From: Alphaproteobacteria bacterium
GTDB lineage: Bacteria > Pseudomonadota > Alphaproteobacteria > Caulobacterales > Hyphomonadaceae
Reading direction: 5' to 3'
Assembly (NCBI GenBank): GCA_009909065.1
Contig: JAAANZ010000095.1
Location: 1 to 64,000 of the forward strand
DNA length: 64,000 nt
The position numbers and the translations under genes were made by a program. Position 1 is the first letter of the stretch; each line of letters begins with the position of its first letter. Positions 48,090 through 55,149 of this stretch are shown here, one piece after another. Below the pieces are notes generated by a model that made no database searches, was not told where the DNA came from, and worked only from the letters and a program-made list of their open reading frames with translations.

Positions 48090-48791
48090 TCAGGAGGCGC
48101 TGTCTTGCCACTCATAGGCCGGAAAGGAAAGCGGATCATGGGGGGTCAGGCCATAGGAGCCTTTTGGCCCCCAGCTTCCGGTCAGCACCTCGTAATGCAG
48201 GTGAACGGCTGTGGCATTGCCGCTCTCTCCCATCCGGCCGAGGGGCTGGCCGAAACCGATCCGCGTGCCCGCACGGATTCCTGGCGCGAATTCAGCGAGA
48301 TGGGCATATCGCGTGAAGACACCATGGCCGTGGTCGATCACGACTTGCCGGCCATAGCCGCGGGCGGTTCCGGCCTCGCGAACCCGGCCGGGGCCGGCCG
48401 AGAAGATTGTGGCGGCCGGTTTCGCCTGGAGATCCATCCCCTCATGCACGCGCCCGAAACGTGGCCCGAAGCCGGAGCTCAAACAGGCATTATTGGCCGG
48501 CGCCGTCGCCAGGATGACACGCTCATTCACCCGTATGAGCGGACTGAAACGGCTGACATATCCGCGCGTGTCTGCTTCTGGCCCGTTGGAGATCTGCATC
48601 ACGCACAGGCGCAGGGCGGCATCCGGCAGATAGGGGCCCTGTCGCGCCAGATCCGTCGCCAGGGACGGGGAAGCGCCTTGCGATTCCGGGGGCGGCGGGA
48701 CGGCGATGTCGGGCCGGGGAGCGCCGCCGGCACAGCCCCACAAGGCCAGCGCCAGCAACAGCGCGGCGGCTGCCGGCCGGGTTCGTCTCAT
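48090..48791 (-). CDS. M23 family peptidase lipoprotein
   Basis: The 233-aa protein has an N-terminal lipoprotein signal (AAAALLLALALWGC, lipidated at C19) and a C-terminal M23 domain with FGRVHEGMDLQA (H-x3-D), VVIDHGHGVFTRYAHL and HLHYEV. Both zinc-site motifs appear, so it may be an active wall hydrolase rather than a NlpD-type activator. The start at 48791 overlaps the stop of the preceding 100-aa gene by ATGA. It is the last gene of an FMO, hypothetical, M23 operon. Confidence 0.9.
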   Translation of the reverse strand: MRRTRPAAAALLLALALWGCAGGAPRPDIAVPPPPESQGASPSLATDLARQGPYLPDAALRLCVMQISNGPEADTRGYVSRFSPLIRVNERVILATAPANNACLSSGFGPRFGRVHEGMDLQAKPAATIFSAGPGRVREAGTARGYGRQVVIDHGHGVFTRYAHLAEFAPGIRAGTRIGFGQPLGRMGESGNATAVHLHYEVLTGSWGPKGSYGLTPHDPLSFPAYEWQDSAS

Positions 48792-49090
48792 TCGGCCAGT
48801 TCGGCGACCATCGGCTCGTGCGCCTCGCCAAGCTGCGGGCAGATCTGCCAGAATTGTGACTCCCAGCCGCTGTCCAGGGCGAGCCTGTGCAGCGGGCCGT
48901 CCGTGGCAAACAGGAGGACCGCCCGCCTGCGCCCCTCCGGTCGCTCCAGGAGGAGGGCCGCCCGGGTGGCATCGATATCGGCCAGGGCTTCGACGGCGTC
49001 CTGCCAGCCTGTCCATGTGAAAACATTGCCGGGGTGGACGATAAGCTTGCGAATGCGGGCAAGGCAGTCGGCGAAGTCTTCGAATGTCAT
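48788..49090 (-). CDS. Hypothetical protein, 100 aa
   Basis: A small acidic protein of no recognised family (MTFEDFADCLARIRKLIVHPGNVFTWTG, RRAVLLFATDGPLHRLALDSGWE). There is no signal peptide. Gene support is contextual: it starts 1 nt after the FMO stop and its own stop overlaps the M23 lipoprotein start by ATGA, so it fits a coupled three-gene unit. Confidence 0.7.
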   Translation of the reverse strand: MTFEDFADCLARIRKLIVHPGNVFTWTGWQDAVEALADIDATRAALLLERPEGRRRAVLLFATDGPLHRLALDSGWESQFWQICPQLGEAHEPMVAELAE

Positions 49091-49091
49091 C

Positions 49092-50423
49092 TCAGGCAGG
49101 AACCTTCCTTCTCTTCTTCCCCCGCTTGATCTCTCGCATCAGGTCCGTGACGTAATCGTTAAAGTCAACCTGCATGGTATGGCGCGGCGCATCATAGAAA
49201 TGACTGAGATGCTTTTTCTCGTCGGCGGCAATAATCTCCTCGAGTTCCGAATCGCCCGGCAGGGCGTAGTCCCCGCAAAGATGAGCGGCCACGAGCTTTG
49301 ATTGCTGCTCTGCAAAATTCACAAGCGTGGGCAGTGGCTGGGCAAGTCCGAGAAAATAGAGATTGCGATAGCCGGGGCGAATCATCCGCTTGAAGAGCGC
49401 CAGGCGATTGTCCTTGGGCGTCAGCTGCGGATCGTTGAGGAAGGGAAAGCTCACCTTGTAGCCGGTGGCCCAGACAATTGCATCAATGTTTTCCCGGCTG
49501 CCATCGGCGAAAACGACCGCGTCCCCGTCGAGGCGCTCAAGCGCGCCCTTCGGCACGATGTCGCCGCAGCCGACACGGGTCAGGAACTCGCCCGAGACCG
49601 AGGGGTGAGCTTCCAGCGGCTCATGATCGGGCCTCGGCAGGCCGTAATCCTCCATGTTCCCGATCGTCTTGCGGATCTTGGCGCGGGCAAGCTTGCGACC
49701 GACACCGGCCGGGATCCAGCCGGGCAGGACGGCCTTGTCAGCGGGCTGGCCATCCATGTATTTGGGCAGCACCCAGACCCCGCGGCGCATGGATATGAAC
49801 AGCCTCTCGGCAATCGGGCGCTGGGACAGTTCCGACGAGATATCCATGGCCGAATTGCCCGCCCCGACAATCAGGACCCGCTTGCCCCGGAAATCATAGG
49901 GCTCGAACGGGTCGCGGTAATTGTGCGAATGGACCTGGTAGCCACTGAATTCGCCGGGGTAATCGGGCCAGCGCGGGTCCCAGTGATGGCCATTGGCCAC
50001 GCACAGCGCATCATAGTCGCGCGAATCGCCGCCCGACAGGTGAATGCGCCAGCGCCCGTCGGCCAGGCGCTCGGCCCTCTCGACCCGCGTATTGAAGGTG
50101 ATGGTTTCACGCAGGCCGAAATGATCTACATAATCCTTGAAATACTGGAACAGCTGGCTGTGGTGGGGGAAGTCCGGCCAGTCCTCCGGCACCGGAAAAT
50201 CCTCGAAGGCCAGGCGCCATTTCGACGTGTCGATGTGCAGGCTCTCATAGCAGGACGAGGCGCCGTTCGGGTTCCCGAAATACCAGTTGCCGCCGATCTC
50301 GTCGGACATTTCGAAACAGTCATAGGGCAGGCCATGGTCTTTCAGCCGCTTGGCCATGGTGAAGCCTGAACAACCTGCGCCGATGATGCAGGTTTTCGGT
50401 TTTTCGGTGCCGTCGAAAGCCAT
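49092..50423 (-). CDS. Flavin-containing monooxygenase
   Basis: The 443-aa class B flavoprotein monooxygenase has an FAD site IIGAGCSGFTM (GAGCSG at 15-20), the FMO fingerprint FSGYQVHSHNYRD (FxGxxxHxxxY), an NADPH site VLIVGAGNSAMD and the ATGYKVSFPF motif. It probably oxygenates a nucleophilic nitrogen or sulfur, or acts as a Baeyer-Villiger enzyme; the substrate is unknown. It heads a unit with a 100-aa hypothetical and an M23 lipoprotein, and is divergent from two thioesterase genes across a palindrome. Confidence 0.93.
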   Translation of the reverse strand: MAFDGTEKPKTCIIGAGCSGFTMAKRLKDHGLPYDCFEMSDEIGGNWYFGNPNGASSCYESLHIDTSKWRLAFEDFPVPEDWPDFPHHSQLFQYFKDYVDHFGLRETITFNTRVERAERLADGRWRIHLSGGDSRDYDALCVANGHHWDPRWPDYPGEFSGYQVHSHNYRDPFEPYDFRGKRVLIVGAGNSAMDISSELSQRPIAERLFISMRRGVWVLPKYMDGQPADKAVLPGWIPAGVGRKLARAKIRKTIGNMEDYGLPRPDHEPLEAHPSVSGEFLTRVGCGDIVPKGALERLDGDAVVFADGSRENIDAIVWATGYKVSFPFLNDPQLTPKDNRLALFKRMIRPGYRNLYFLGLAQPLPTLVNFAEQQSKLVAAHLCGDYALPGDSELEEIIAADEKKHLSHFYDAPRHTMQVDFNDYVTDLMREIKRGKKRRKVPA

Positions 50424-50493
50424 CTTGTCTCGTCCTCCTCTTGCCCCGCTGATGCCGTGCCGCGCGGTTGCTCTTTCGAGCGATAATGGTATC

Positions 50494-50511
50494 GACGTTT
50501 ACGCAAACGTC
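50494..50511. promoter_or_regulatory. Palindromic operator between FMO and thioesterase genes
   Basis: GACGTTTACGCAAACGTC has perfect 7-bp arms around a 4-nt centre. It lies about 20 nt before the thioesterase start and 70 nt before the FMO start. Its GACGTTT/AAACGTC core resembles operators of MerR-family LiuR regulators of branched-chain and fatty acid breakdown (recalled, not searched). Confidence 0.6.
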
Positions 50512-50531
50512 AATTTCGCGGGGAGGCCGGC

Positions 50532-51041
50532 ATGGCCGAGGATGAGCGGAAAATCCCGCTGGAGGCCCTCCAGCAGCATGCTCACATGATGATGGAAGGC
50601 GTGCCCTGGGCCAATCATCTCGGCTTCCGGGTGACGCGCGTCGAGAGCGGCCGCGCCTTCGCCACCGCGCCCTGGCGCGAAGACCTTGTGGGCGACCCGG
50701 AGACCGGCGTCATTCATGGCGGCGTGATCACGGCCCTGCTCGACAATATATGCGGCGTGTCGATCGCTACGCGGCTCAGCGAAGTGCGCGCCATGGCCAC
50801 ACTCGACCTGCGGATCGACTATATGCGCCCCGCCACCCGGGGCGAGGACATTATCGGCGAGGCCGAATGCTACCATGTCACCCGCTCGGTCGCCTTTACC
50901 CATGCCTGGGCCTATCATGGCAGCCGTGAGCGGATGATCGCGACGGCTTCCGGCGCATTCGCGCTGAACGATCCCCGGCGCTGGGCGCCCGGCTCGGGCG
51001 GGCTGTCTGCCGTGGCCCGGGAACTGGAGAAGAAGGAATGA
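50532..51041 (+). CDS. PaaI-family hotdog thioesterase
   Basis: The 169-aa protein has a hotdog fold with the PaaI-type signature: LGFRVTRVESGRAFA, TGVIHGGVITALLDN (HGG motif) and ATLDLRIDYMRPA. It probably hydrolyses acyl- or aryl-CoA thioesters. GGGAGG lies about 7 nt upstream. Its end overlaps the next thioesterase by ATGA, so the two are co-translated, perhaps as a heteromer or with different chain preference. Confidence 0.88.
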   Translation: MAEDERKIPLEALQQHAHMMMEGVPWANHLGFRVTRVESGRAFATAPWREDLVGDPETGVIHGGVITALLDNICGVSIATRLSEVRAMATLDLRIDYMRPATRGEDIIGEAECYHVTRSVAFTHAWAYHGSRERMIATASGAFALNDPRRWAPGSGGLSAVARELEKKE

Positions 51042-51463
51042 GCCGGTCCGAAACCCTTCTGGAATTCCTGGCCAGGGTGCCCTTCGCGCAGACGCTCGGC
51101 TTTCGCTGCGACATCCGCGGCGACGAGATGACCGCGATACTGCCGGGCGATGACAAGCTGATTGGCAATGTCGGTATCCGTGCCATCCATGGCGGGGCGA
51201 TGGGGGCTTTCCTGGAATTGACGGCGATGTCGCAGGTCTTCCTGGTCACGCAGCTGCAACGCCCGCCGAGACCGATCGACCTGACGATCGACTATCTGCG
51301 CTCCGGACGCGGCGGCGAGGATGTCTATGCCCGTGCCAGCCTCGTCAAGCTTGGCTCGCGCATGGCGACGGTGCGCGCCGAAGCCTGGCAGACCGAGAAG
51401 GCGAAGCCCGTGGCGGCCCTGCGGGCGCAGTTCCTGGTGGCCGCGGCCGAGGCCAGCCCCTGA
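51038..51463 (+). CDS. PaaI-family hotdog thioesterase, second copy
   Basis: The 141-aa protein has the same fold and motifs as its upstream neighbour (LGFRCDIRGDEMTA, IRAIHGGAMGAFLEL, PIDLTIDYLRSGRGGEDV) but low overall identity. In place of the acidic residue usual after HGG it has A-M-G-A-F-L-E-L, so E is retained further along. Coupled to the first copy by a 4-nt overlap. CoA ester substrates are inferred. Confidence 0.87.
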   Translation: MSRSETLLEFLARVPFAQTLGFRCDIRGDEMTAILPGDDKLIGNVGIRAIHGGAMGAFLELTAMSQVFLVTQLQRPPRPIDLTIDYLRSGRGGEDVYARASLVKLGSRMATVRAEAWQTEKAKPVAALRAQFLVAAAEASP

Positions 51464-51757
51464 CACTCAAGCCCGCGCGGCGGCCGGCGATTCCATCGCG
51501 CCATTCGTATCCGTCATGCGCATCTGCACCTCGACGCCGGTGATCGACCCGCTCACCCATTTCATCGTCCAGGACGCCATAAGTGACGCGGCCGAATGGA
51601 GAAGCCATGGCTTTTATATCGCAAGGCCCATGCCCGGCGAAGCCATGACCGGCTGGATCGAGGCCAACACGGAATTACTGCCGAAACTCGCCGCCTGACC
51701 GCCAGGCTCATCCCCGGCCTTGCCATCCTCCCCCGTGCCGTGGCCTAAGCTGGCGCA
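51464..51757. other. Intergenic region, no gene recognised
   Basis: This 294-bp gap lies between the thioesterase pair and proB. A 60-codon open frame (51517-51699) has no ribosome site and no recognised similarity. No clear promoter hexamers for proB are visible; no hairpin with a T-run was seen. Confidence 0.45.
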
Positions 51758-52888
51758 ATGAACACGCCTCTTGTTTCTGCCCGGCGAATTGTCGTGAAGA
51801 CCGGCTCGGCACTGATCGCCGAAGCCGGCTCGGCGCGACACGACTGGCTCGAACGGCTTGCCCGCGATATTGCCGAATTGCGCGAATCCGGACGTGAGGT
51901 CGTGCTGGTCACGTCCGGGGCCATCGCGCTCGGGCGTGGCGCGCTCGGTGCGTCCAGTGCCGGGCGACTCAGGCTCGAAGAGAAACAGGCCGCAGCCGCT
52001 TTCGGCCAACCTTATCTGATGGGCGCACTGGAAACCGTCTTCGCGCCGCATGGAATCCGTGTGGCCCAGTCGCTGCTCACCCTGTCGGACACCGAGAACC
52101 GGCGCCGCTGGCTGAACGCGCGCGCCACACTCGAAACGCTGCTCGCCGCGGGCGGCCTGCCGGTGATAAACGAGAATGACACGGTCGCGACCGACGAGAT
52201 CCGCTATGGCGACAATGACCGACTCGCCGCACGGGCCGCGCAGATGCTGTCGGCTGACTGCCTGATCCTCTTGTCGGATGTGGACGGCCTCTACACGGCC
52301 GATCCGCGACTCGACCCTTCCGCCTGTCACATTCGCGAACTCTCGCAGCTCGGTGAGGAACATATCGCCATGGCCGGCGGGGCGAATGCCGAGAGCGGGC
52401 TGGGCTCGGGCGGCATGGCCACCAAGCTGGCCGCCGCCCGGATCGCCTATGCGGCCGGCTGCGCCACGGCGATCACGGCCGGCAACCGGCAGGCCCCGCT
52501 TCGCGCCCTCGCCGACGGCGCCCGCGCCACCTGGATCCTGCCGCCGCTCAGCCCGGCGCGGGCGCGCGAGACCTGGCTCGCCGGACATCTCAGCCCGGAG
52601 GGCACGCTCGTCATCGATGACGGCGCAGTCAATGCGCTGGCGGGCGGAGCAAGCCTCCTGCCCGTCGGGGTGTGTGATGTGGCGGGCCGGTTCGAGCGCG
52701 GGGCCGCGGTAGAGGTGACCGATCGCACGGGCCGGCCGGTGGCCAAGGGTGTGACCGCCTATGGGTCCGCGGATATCGCGCGCATTGCCGGTCGGCGAAG
52801 CGAGGAAGTCGAGACCTTGCTGGGCTGGCGCGGCCGGCCGGCGATCATTCACCGCGATGATCTCGTCTTCACGGGCCCGCGGTCATGA
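51758..52888 (+). CDS. proB: Glutamate 5-kinase
   Basis: The 376-aa enzyme phosphorylates glutamate in the first step of proline synthesis. An amino-acid kinase domain (RIVVKTGSALI, VTSGAIALG, NENDTVATDEIRYGDNDRLAA, GSGGMATKL) is followed by a C-terminal PUA domain (about 275-365). It lacks an adjacent proA. It is the first gene of a run on the + strand whose next gene, tsaE, overlaps it by 4 nt. Confidence 0.97.
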   Translation: MNTPLVSARRIVVKTGSALIAEAGSARHDWLERLARDIAELRESGREVVLVTSGAIALGRGALGASSAGRLRLEEKQAAAAFGQPYLMGALETVFAPHGIRVAQSLLTLSDTENRRRWLNARATLETLLAAGGLPVINENDTVATDEIRYGDNDRLAARAAQMLSADCLILLSDVDGLYTADPRLDPSACHIRELSQLGEEHIAMAGGANAESGLGSGGMATKLAAARIAYAAGCATAITAGNRQAPLRALADGARATWILPPLSPARARETWLAGHLSPEGTLVIDDGAVNALAGGASLLPVGVCDVAGRFERGAAVEVTDRTGRPVAKGVTAYGSADIARIAGRRSEEVETLLGWRGRPAIIHRDDLVFTGPRS

Positions 52889-53349
52889 CATTGCGCTTCC
52901 CTCTGCCAGGCGAGGCGGACACGCGTGCGCTCGGCGCCGCCCTTGCCGGACATTTGCGCGCCGGGGATGTGATTGCGCTGCACGGGGGGCTGGGGGCGGG
53001 AAAGACAACGCTGGCGCGCGGACTGGTCTGTGCCCTGGCGGGCAAGGCGATCGAAGTGGTCAGCCCGACTTTCACGCTCGTGCAGACTTATGAGGCGCCG
53101 GGGCTGAGCATATGGCATTTCGATCTCTACAGGCTTGAAAGCCCGGACGAACTGGTTGAACTGGGCTGGCAGGAGGCCGAGGACGGACTTGCCCTTGTCG
53201 AATGGCCCGAGCGGGCCGGGCCCTTCCTGCCTGCCTGGCGGCTTGACCTGCGGCTGGAACCGCAAGGACATAGCCGCATGGCATATCTGGAACCGCGCGG
53301 CGAAGACTGGCACAAGCGTCTTGATGGCTTTCAATTCAGACCTTCGTGA
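52885..53349 (+). CDS. tsaE: tRNA threonylcarbamoyladenosine biosynthesis ATPase TsaE
   Basis: The 154-aa P-loop protein supports TsaB-TsaD in making t6A37 on ANN-decoding tRNAs. Walker A GGLGAGKTT at 34-42, VSPTFTLVQTYE and HFDLYRLESPDEL are the family hallmarks. It overlaps proB by ATGA, and amgK starts inside its last 26 nt. Confidence 0.96.
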   Translation: MTLRFPLPGEADTRALGAALAGHLRAGDVIALHGGLGAGKTTLARGLVCALAGKAIEVVSPTFTLVQTYEAPGLSIWHFDLYRLESPDELVELGWQEAEDGLALVEWPERAGPFLPAWRLDLRLEPQGHSRMAYLEPRGEDWHKRLDGFQFRPS

Positions 53350-54430
53350 CGAGAGTATCGCCGCCTTCCTGCACGCGGCCGGCTGGGCGAGCGCGGAGCG
53401 GATATCGCTCGGCCAGGATGCCTCGACGCGCCGCTATGAAAGGCTGCACCGAGAGGACGGGGCGACGGCGATATTGATGGATGCGCCCCCGGTGGAGGCG
53501 GCGCCCTGTCCGCCCGGCGCCGATGAGGACACCCGCCGCCAGCTCGGCTGGAATGCGATGACGCGGCTGGCCGCCTCACGCGTAGATGCCTTCGTCGCGC
53601 TGGCCGGCGAATTGTCGGCACGCGGCCTCTCGGCGCCGGATATCTACGCCCATGCCAGCGATGACGGGCTCGCACTGATCGAGGATTTCGGACATGCGCG
53701 CGAATTCGCCCGGCTGATCGAGCGCGGGCAGATCGAGGAGAAAGCCGCCTATGCGGTTGCAGCAGAGGCCCTGGCGCATCTCCACCGGGCCCAGAGGCCG
53801 GACCTGGCGCGCGGGCACGGCGAAACCTGGACTTTGCAGGAATTCGACGCGCTGGCCCTGGAGACCAATGCCGCGCTTTTCGCGGAATGGCTGCCGCGAC
53901 TTGATTCTCGGCTTCGCATGACCGACAGGACCCGGGCGAGGTTCGACACCGCCCTTGACGGTCTGATCCAGCAGGCCCTGTCATTCCCGCGAGCCTTCAC
54001 GCTGCGCGACTATCATGCCGAAAACCTCATCTGGCTGGGCGCGCGCGATGGGATCGCACGGGTGGGCTTGCTCGATTTCCAGGACGCGGTGATCGGTTGG
54101 GACGCCTGGGATATGGCCATGCTGGTCCAGGATGCGCGACGGCATGTCTCGCGCGAGGCGCGCGAGGCGGCCATCCGCCATTATCTCGACGCGACCGGCA
54201 CCCACGCTGCGGCGCTTGACGAGCGGCTCGCGGTGATCGGCGCACTCAATGCGCTGAGGATCACGGGACTGTTCGCGCGTCTCGTTCACCGGGACGGCAA
54301 GCCGCGTTATCTTGATTTCTTGCCGCGTCAACAGGCGCATCTCGCCGCCAATCTCGCCCATCCCGCGCTCTTCGAGATGCGGGCCGTCATCGGTGAAACG
54401 GCGCCATTCATACTGGAGGCCTACGCATGA
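53324..54430 (+). CDS. amgK: N-acetylmuramate/N-acetylglucosamine kinase AmgK
   Basis: The 368-aa aminoglycoside phosphotransferase-fold kinase makes the anomeric sugar phosphate in the cell-wall recycling bypass. The APH catalytic loop appears as LRDYHAENLIWL (D-x-H-x2-N) and the metal motif as LLDFQDAVIGWDAWDMAMLV. The start at 53324 overlaps tsaE by 26 nt; no ribosome site is visible, so re-initiation after tsaE is likely. Paired with murU through a 4-nt overlap, which supports AmgK over a generic phosphotransferase. Confidence 0.9.
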   Translation: MAFNSDLRDESIAAFLHAAGWASAERISLGQDASTRRYERLHREDGATAILMDAPPVEAAPCPPGADEDTRRQLGWNAMTRLAASRVDAFVALAGELSARGLSAPDIYAHASDDGLALIEDFGHAREFARLIERGQIEEKAAYAVAAEALAHLHRAQRPDLARGHGETWTLQEFDALALETNAALFAEWLPRLDSRLRMTDRTRARFDTALDGLIQQALSFPRAFTLRDYHAENLIWLGARDGIARVGLLDFQDAVIGWDAWDMAMLVQDARRHVSREAREAAIRHYLDATGTHAAALDERLAVIGALNALRITGLFARLVHRDGKPRYLDFLPRQQAHLAANLAHPALFEMRAVIGETAPFILEAYA

Positions 54431-55149
54431 GCACCATGCCGCATACCGCCATGCTTCTGGCGGCCGGGCTGGGCACGCGGATGCGCCCACTGACGGACAC
54501 GTCGCCCAAGCCGCTGCTCGAACTGGCCGGGCGGGCGATCCTGCACCGCCTGCTCGATGTCCTGGTCGAGGCCGGCACGGAACGCGCCGTCGTGAATGTT
54601 CATTATCTCGCCGGACAGATCGAGTCCGCGCTTATCGATCGCAAGGATATCGAGATCGTCATATCCGACGAACGCGAGGAAATCCTGGAAACCGGCGGCG
54701 CGCTGGCCAAGGCCCGCCCGCAGCTTGGCAATGATCCCGTCTTCATCCTCAATACGGATGCGCTCTGGGGGCCGACGGATACCGGCCCTCTGGAGCGGCT
54801 TGCCGAAAGCTATGACCCCGACATCGCGGATGAGTGCCTTCTCCTGGCTGACACGGGCCGGTGCCTCGGCTTCAAGGGGGCGGGCGACTTCCGTTGCGGC
54901 GAGTCCGGCTTGCTCAACCGGCGCGGCGAGGTCTCCCGCGCGCCCTGGGCCTATGCCGGTGTGCGCATTGCCGATCCGCGCAATTTCGAGGGGCTCCCTG
55001 TCCAGCCCTTTTCAGCCAACCGGCTCTGGGACCGGGCGCTCGCGGCGGGCCGCTTGCGCGGCATCCCGCTTGATCGGTTCTGGCTTCATGTCGGCGATCC
55101 GCAGGCACTGGAGGATGCCGAGATGTGGATGCGGTGTCACGACGCGTGA
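54427..55149 (+). CDS. murU: N-acetylmuramate alpha-1-phosphate uridylyltransferase MurU
   Basis: The 240-aa nucleotidyltransferase has the signature LAAGLGTRMRPLTDTSPKPLL and the IVISDEREEILETGGAL segment. It turns MurNAc-1-phosphate into UDP-MurNAc, so recycled wall sugar skips fosfomycin-sensitive MurA. Overlaps amgK by ATGA and addB by GTGA. Confidence 0.93.
   Translation: MSTMPHTAMLLAAGLGTRMRPLTDTSPKPLLELAGRAILHRLLDVLVEAGTERAVVNVHYLAGQIESALIDRKDIEIVISDEREEILETGGALAKARPQLGNDPVFILNTDALWGPTDTGPLERLAESYDPDIADECLLLADTGRCLGFKGAGDFRCGESGLLNRRGEVSRAPWAYAGVRIADPRNFEGLPVQPFSANRLWDRALAAGRLRGIPLDRFWLHVGDPQALEDAEMWMRCHDA

Noticed and set aside
51517-51699. 60-codon frame between the thioesterases and proB
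   Set aside because: No ribosome site, no similarity, and no coupling to neighbours.
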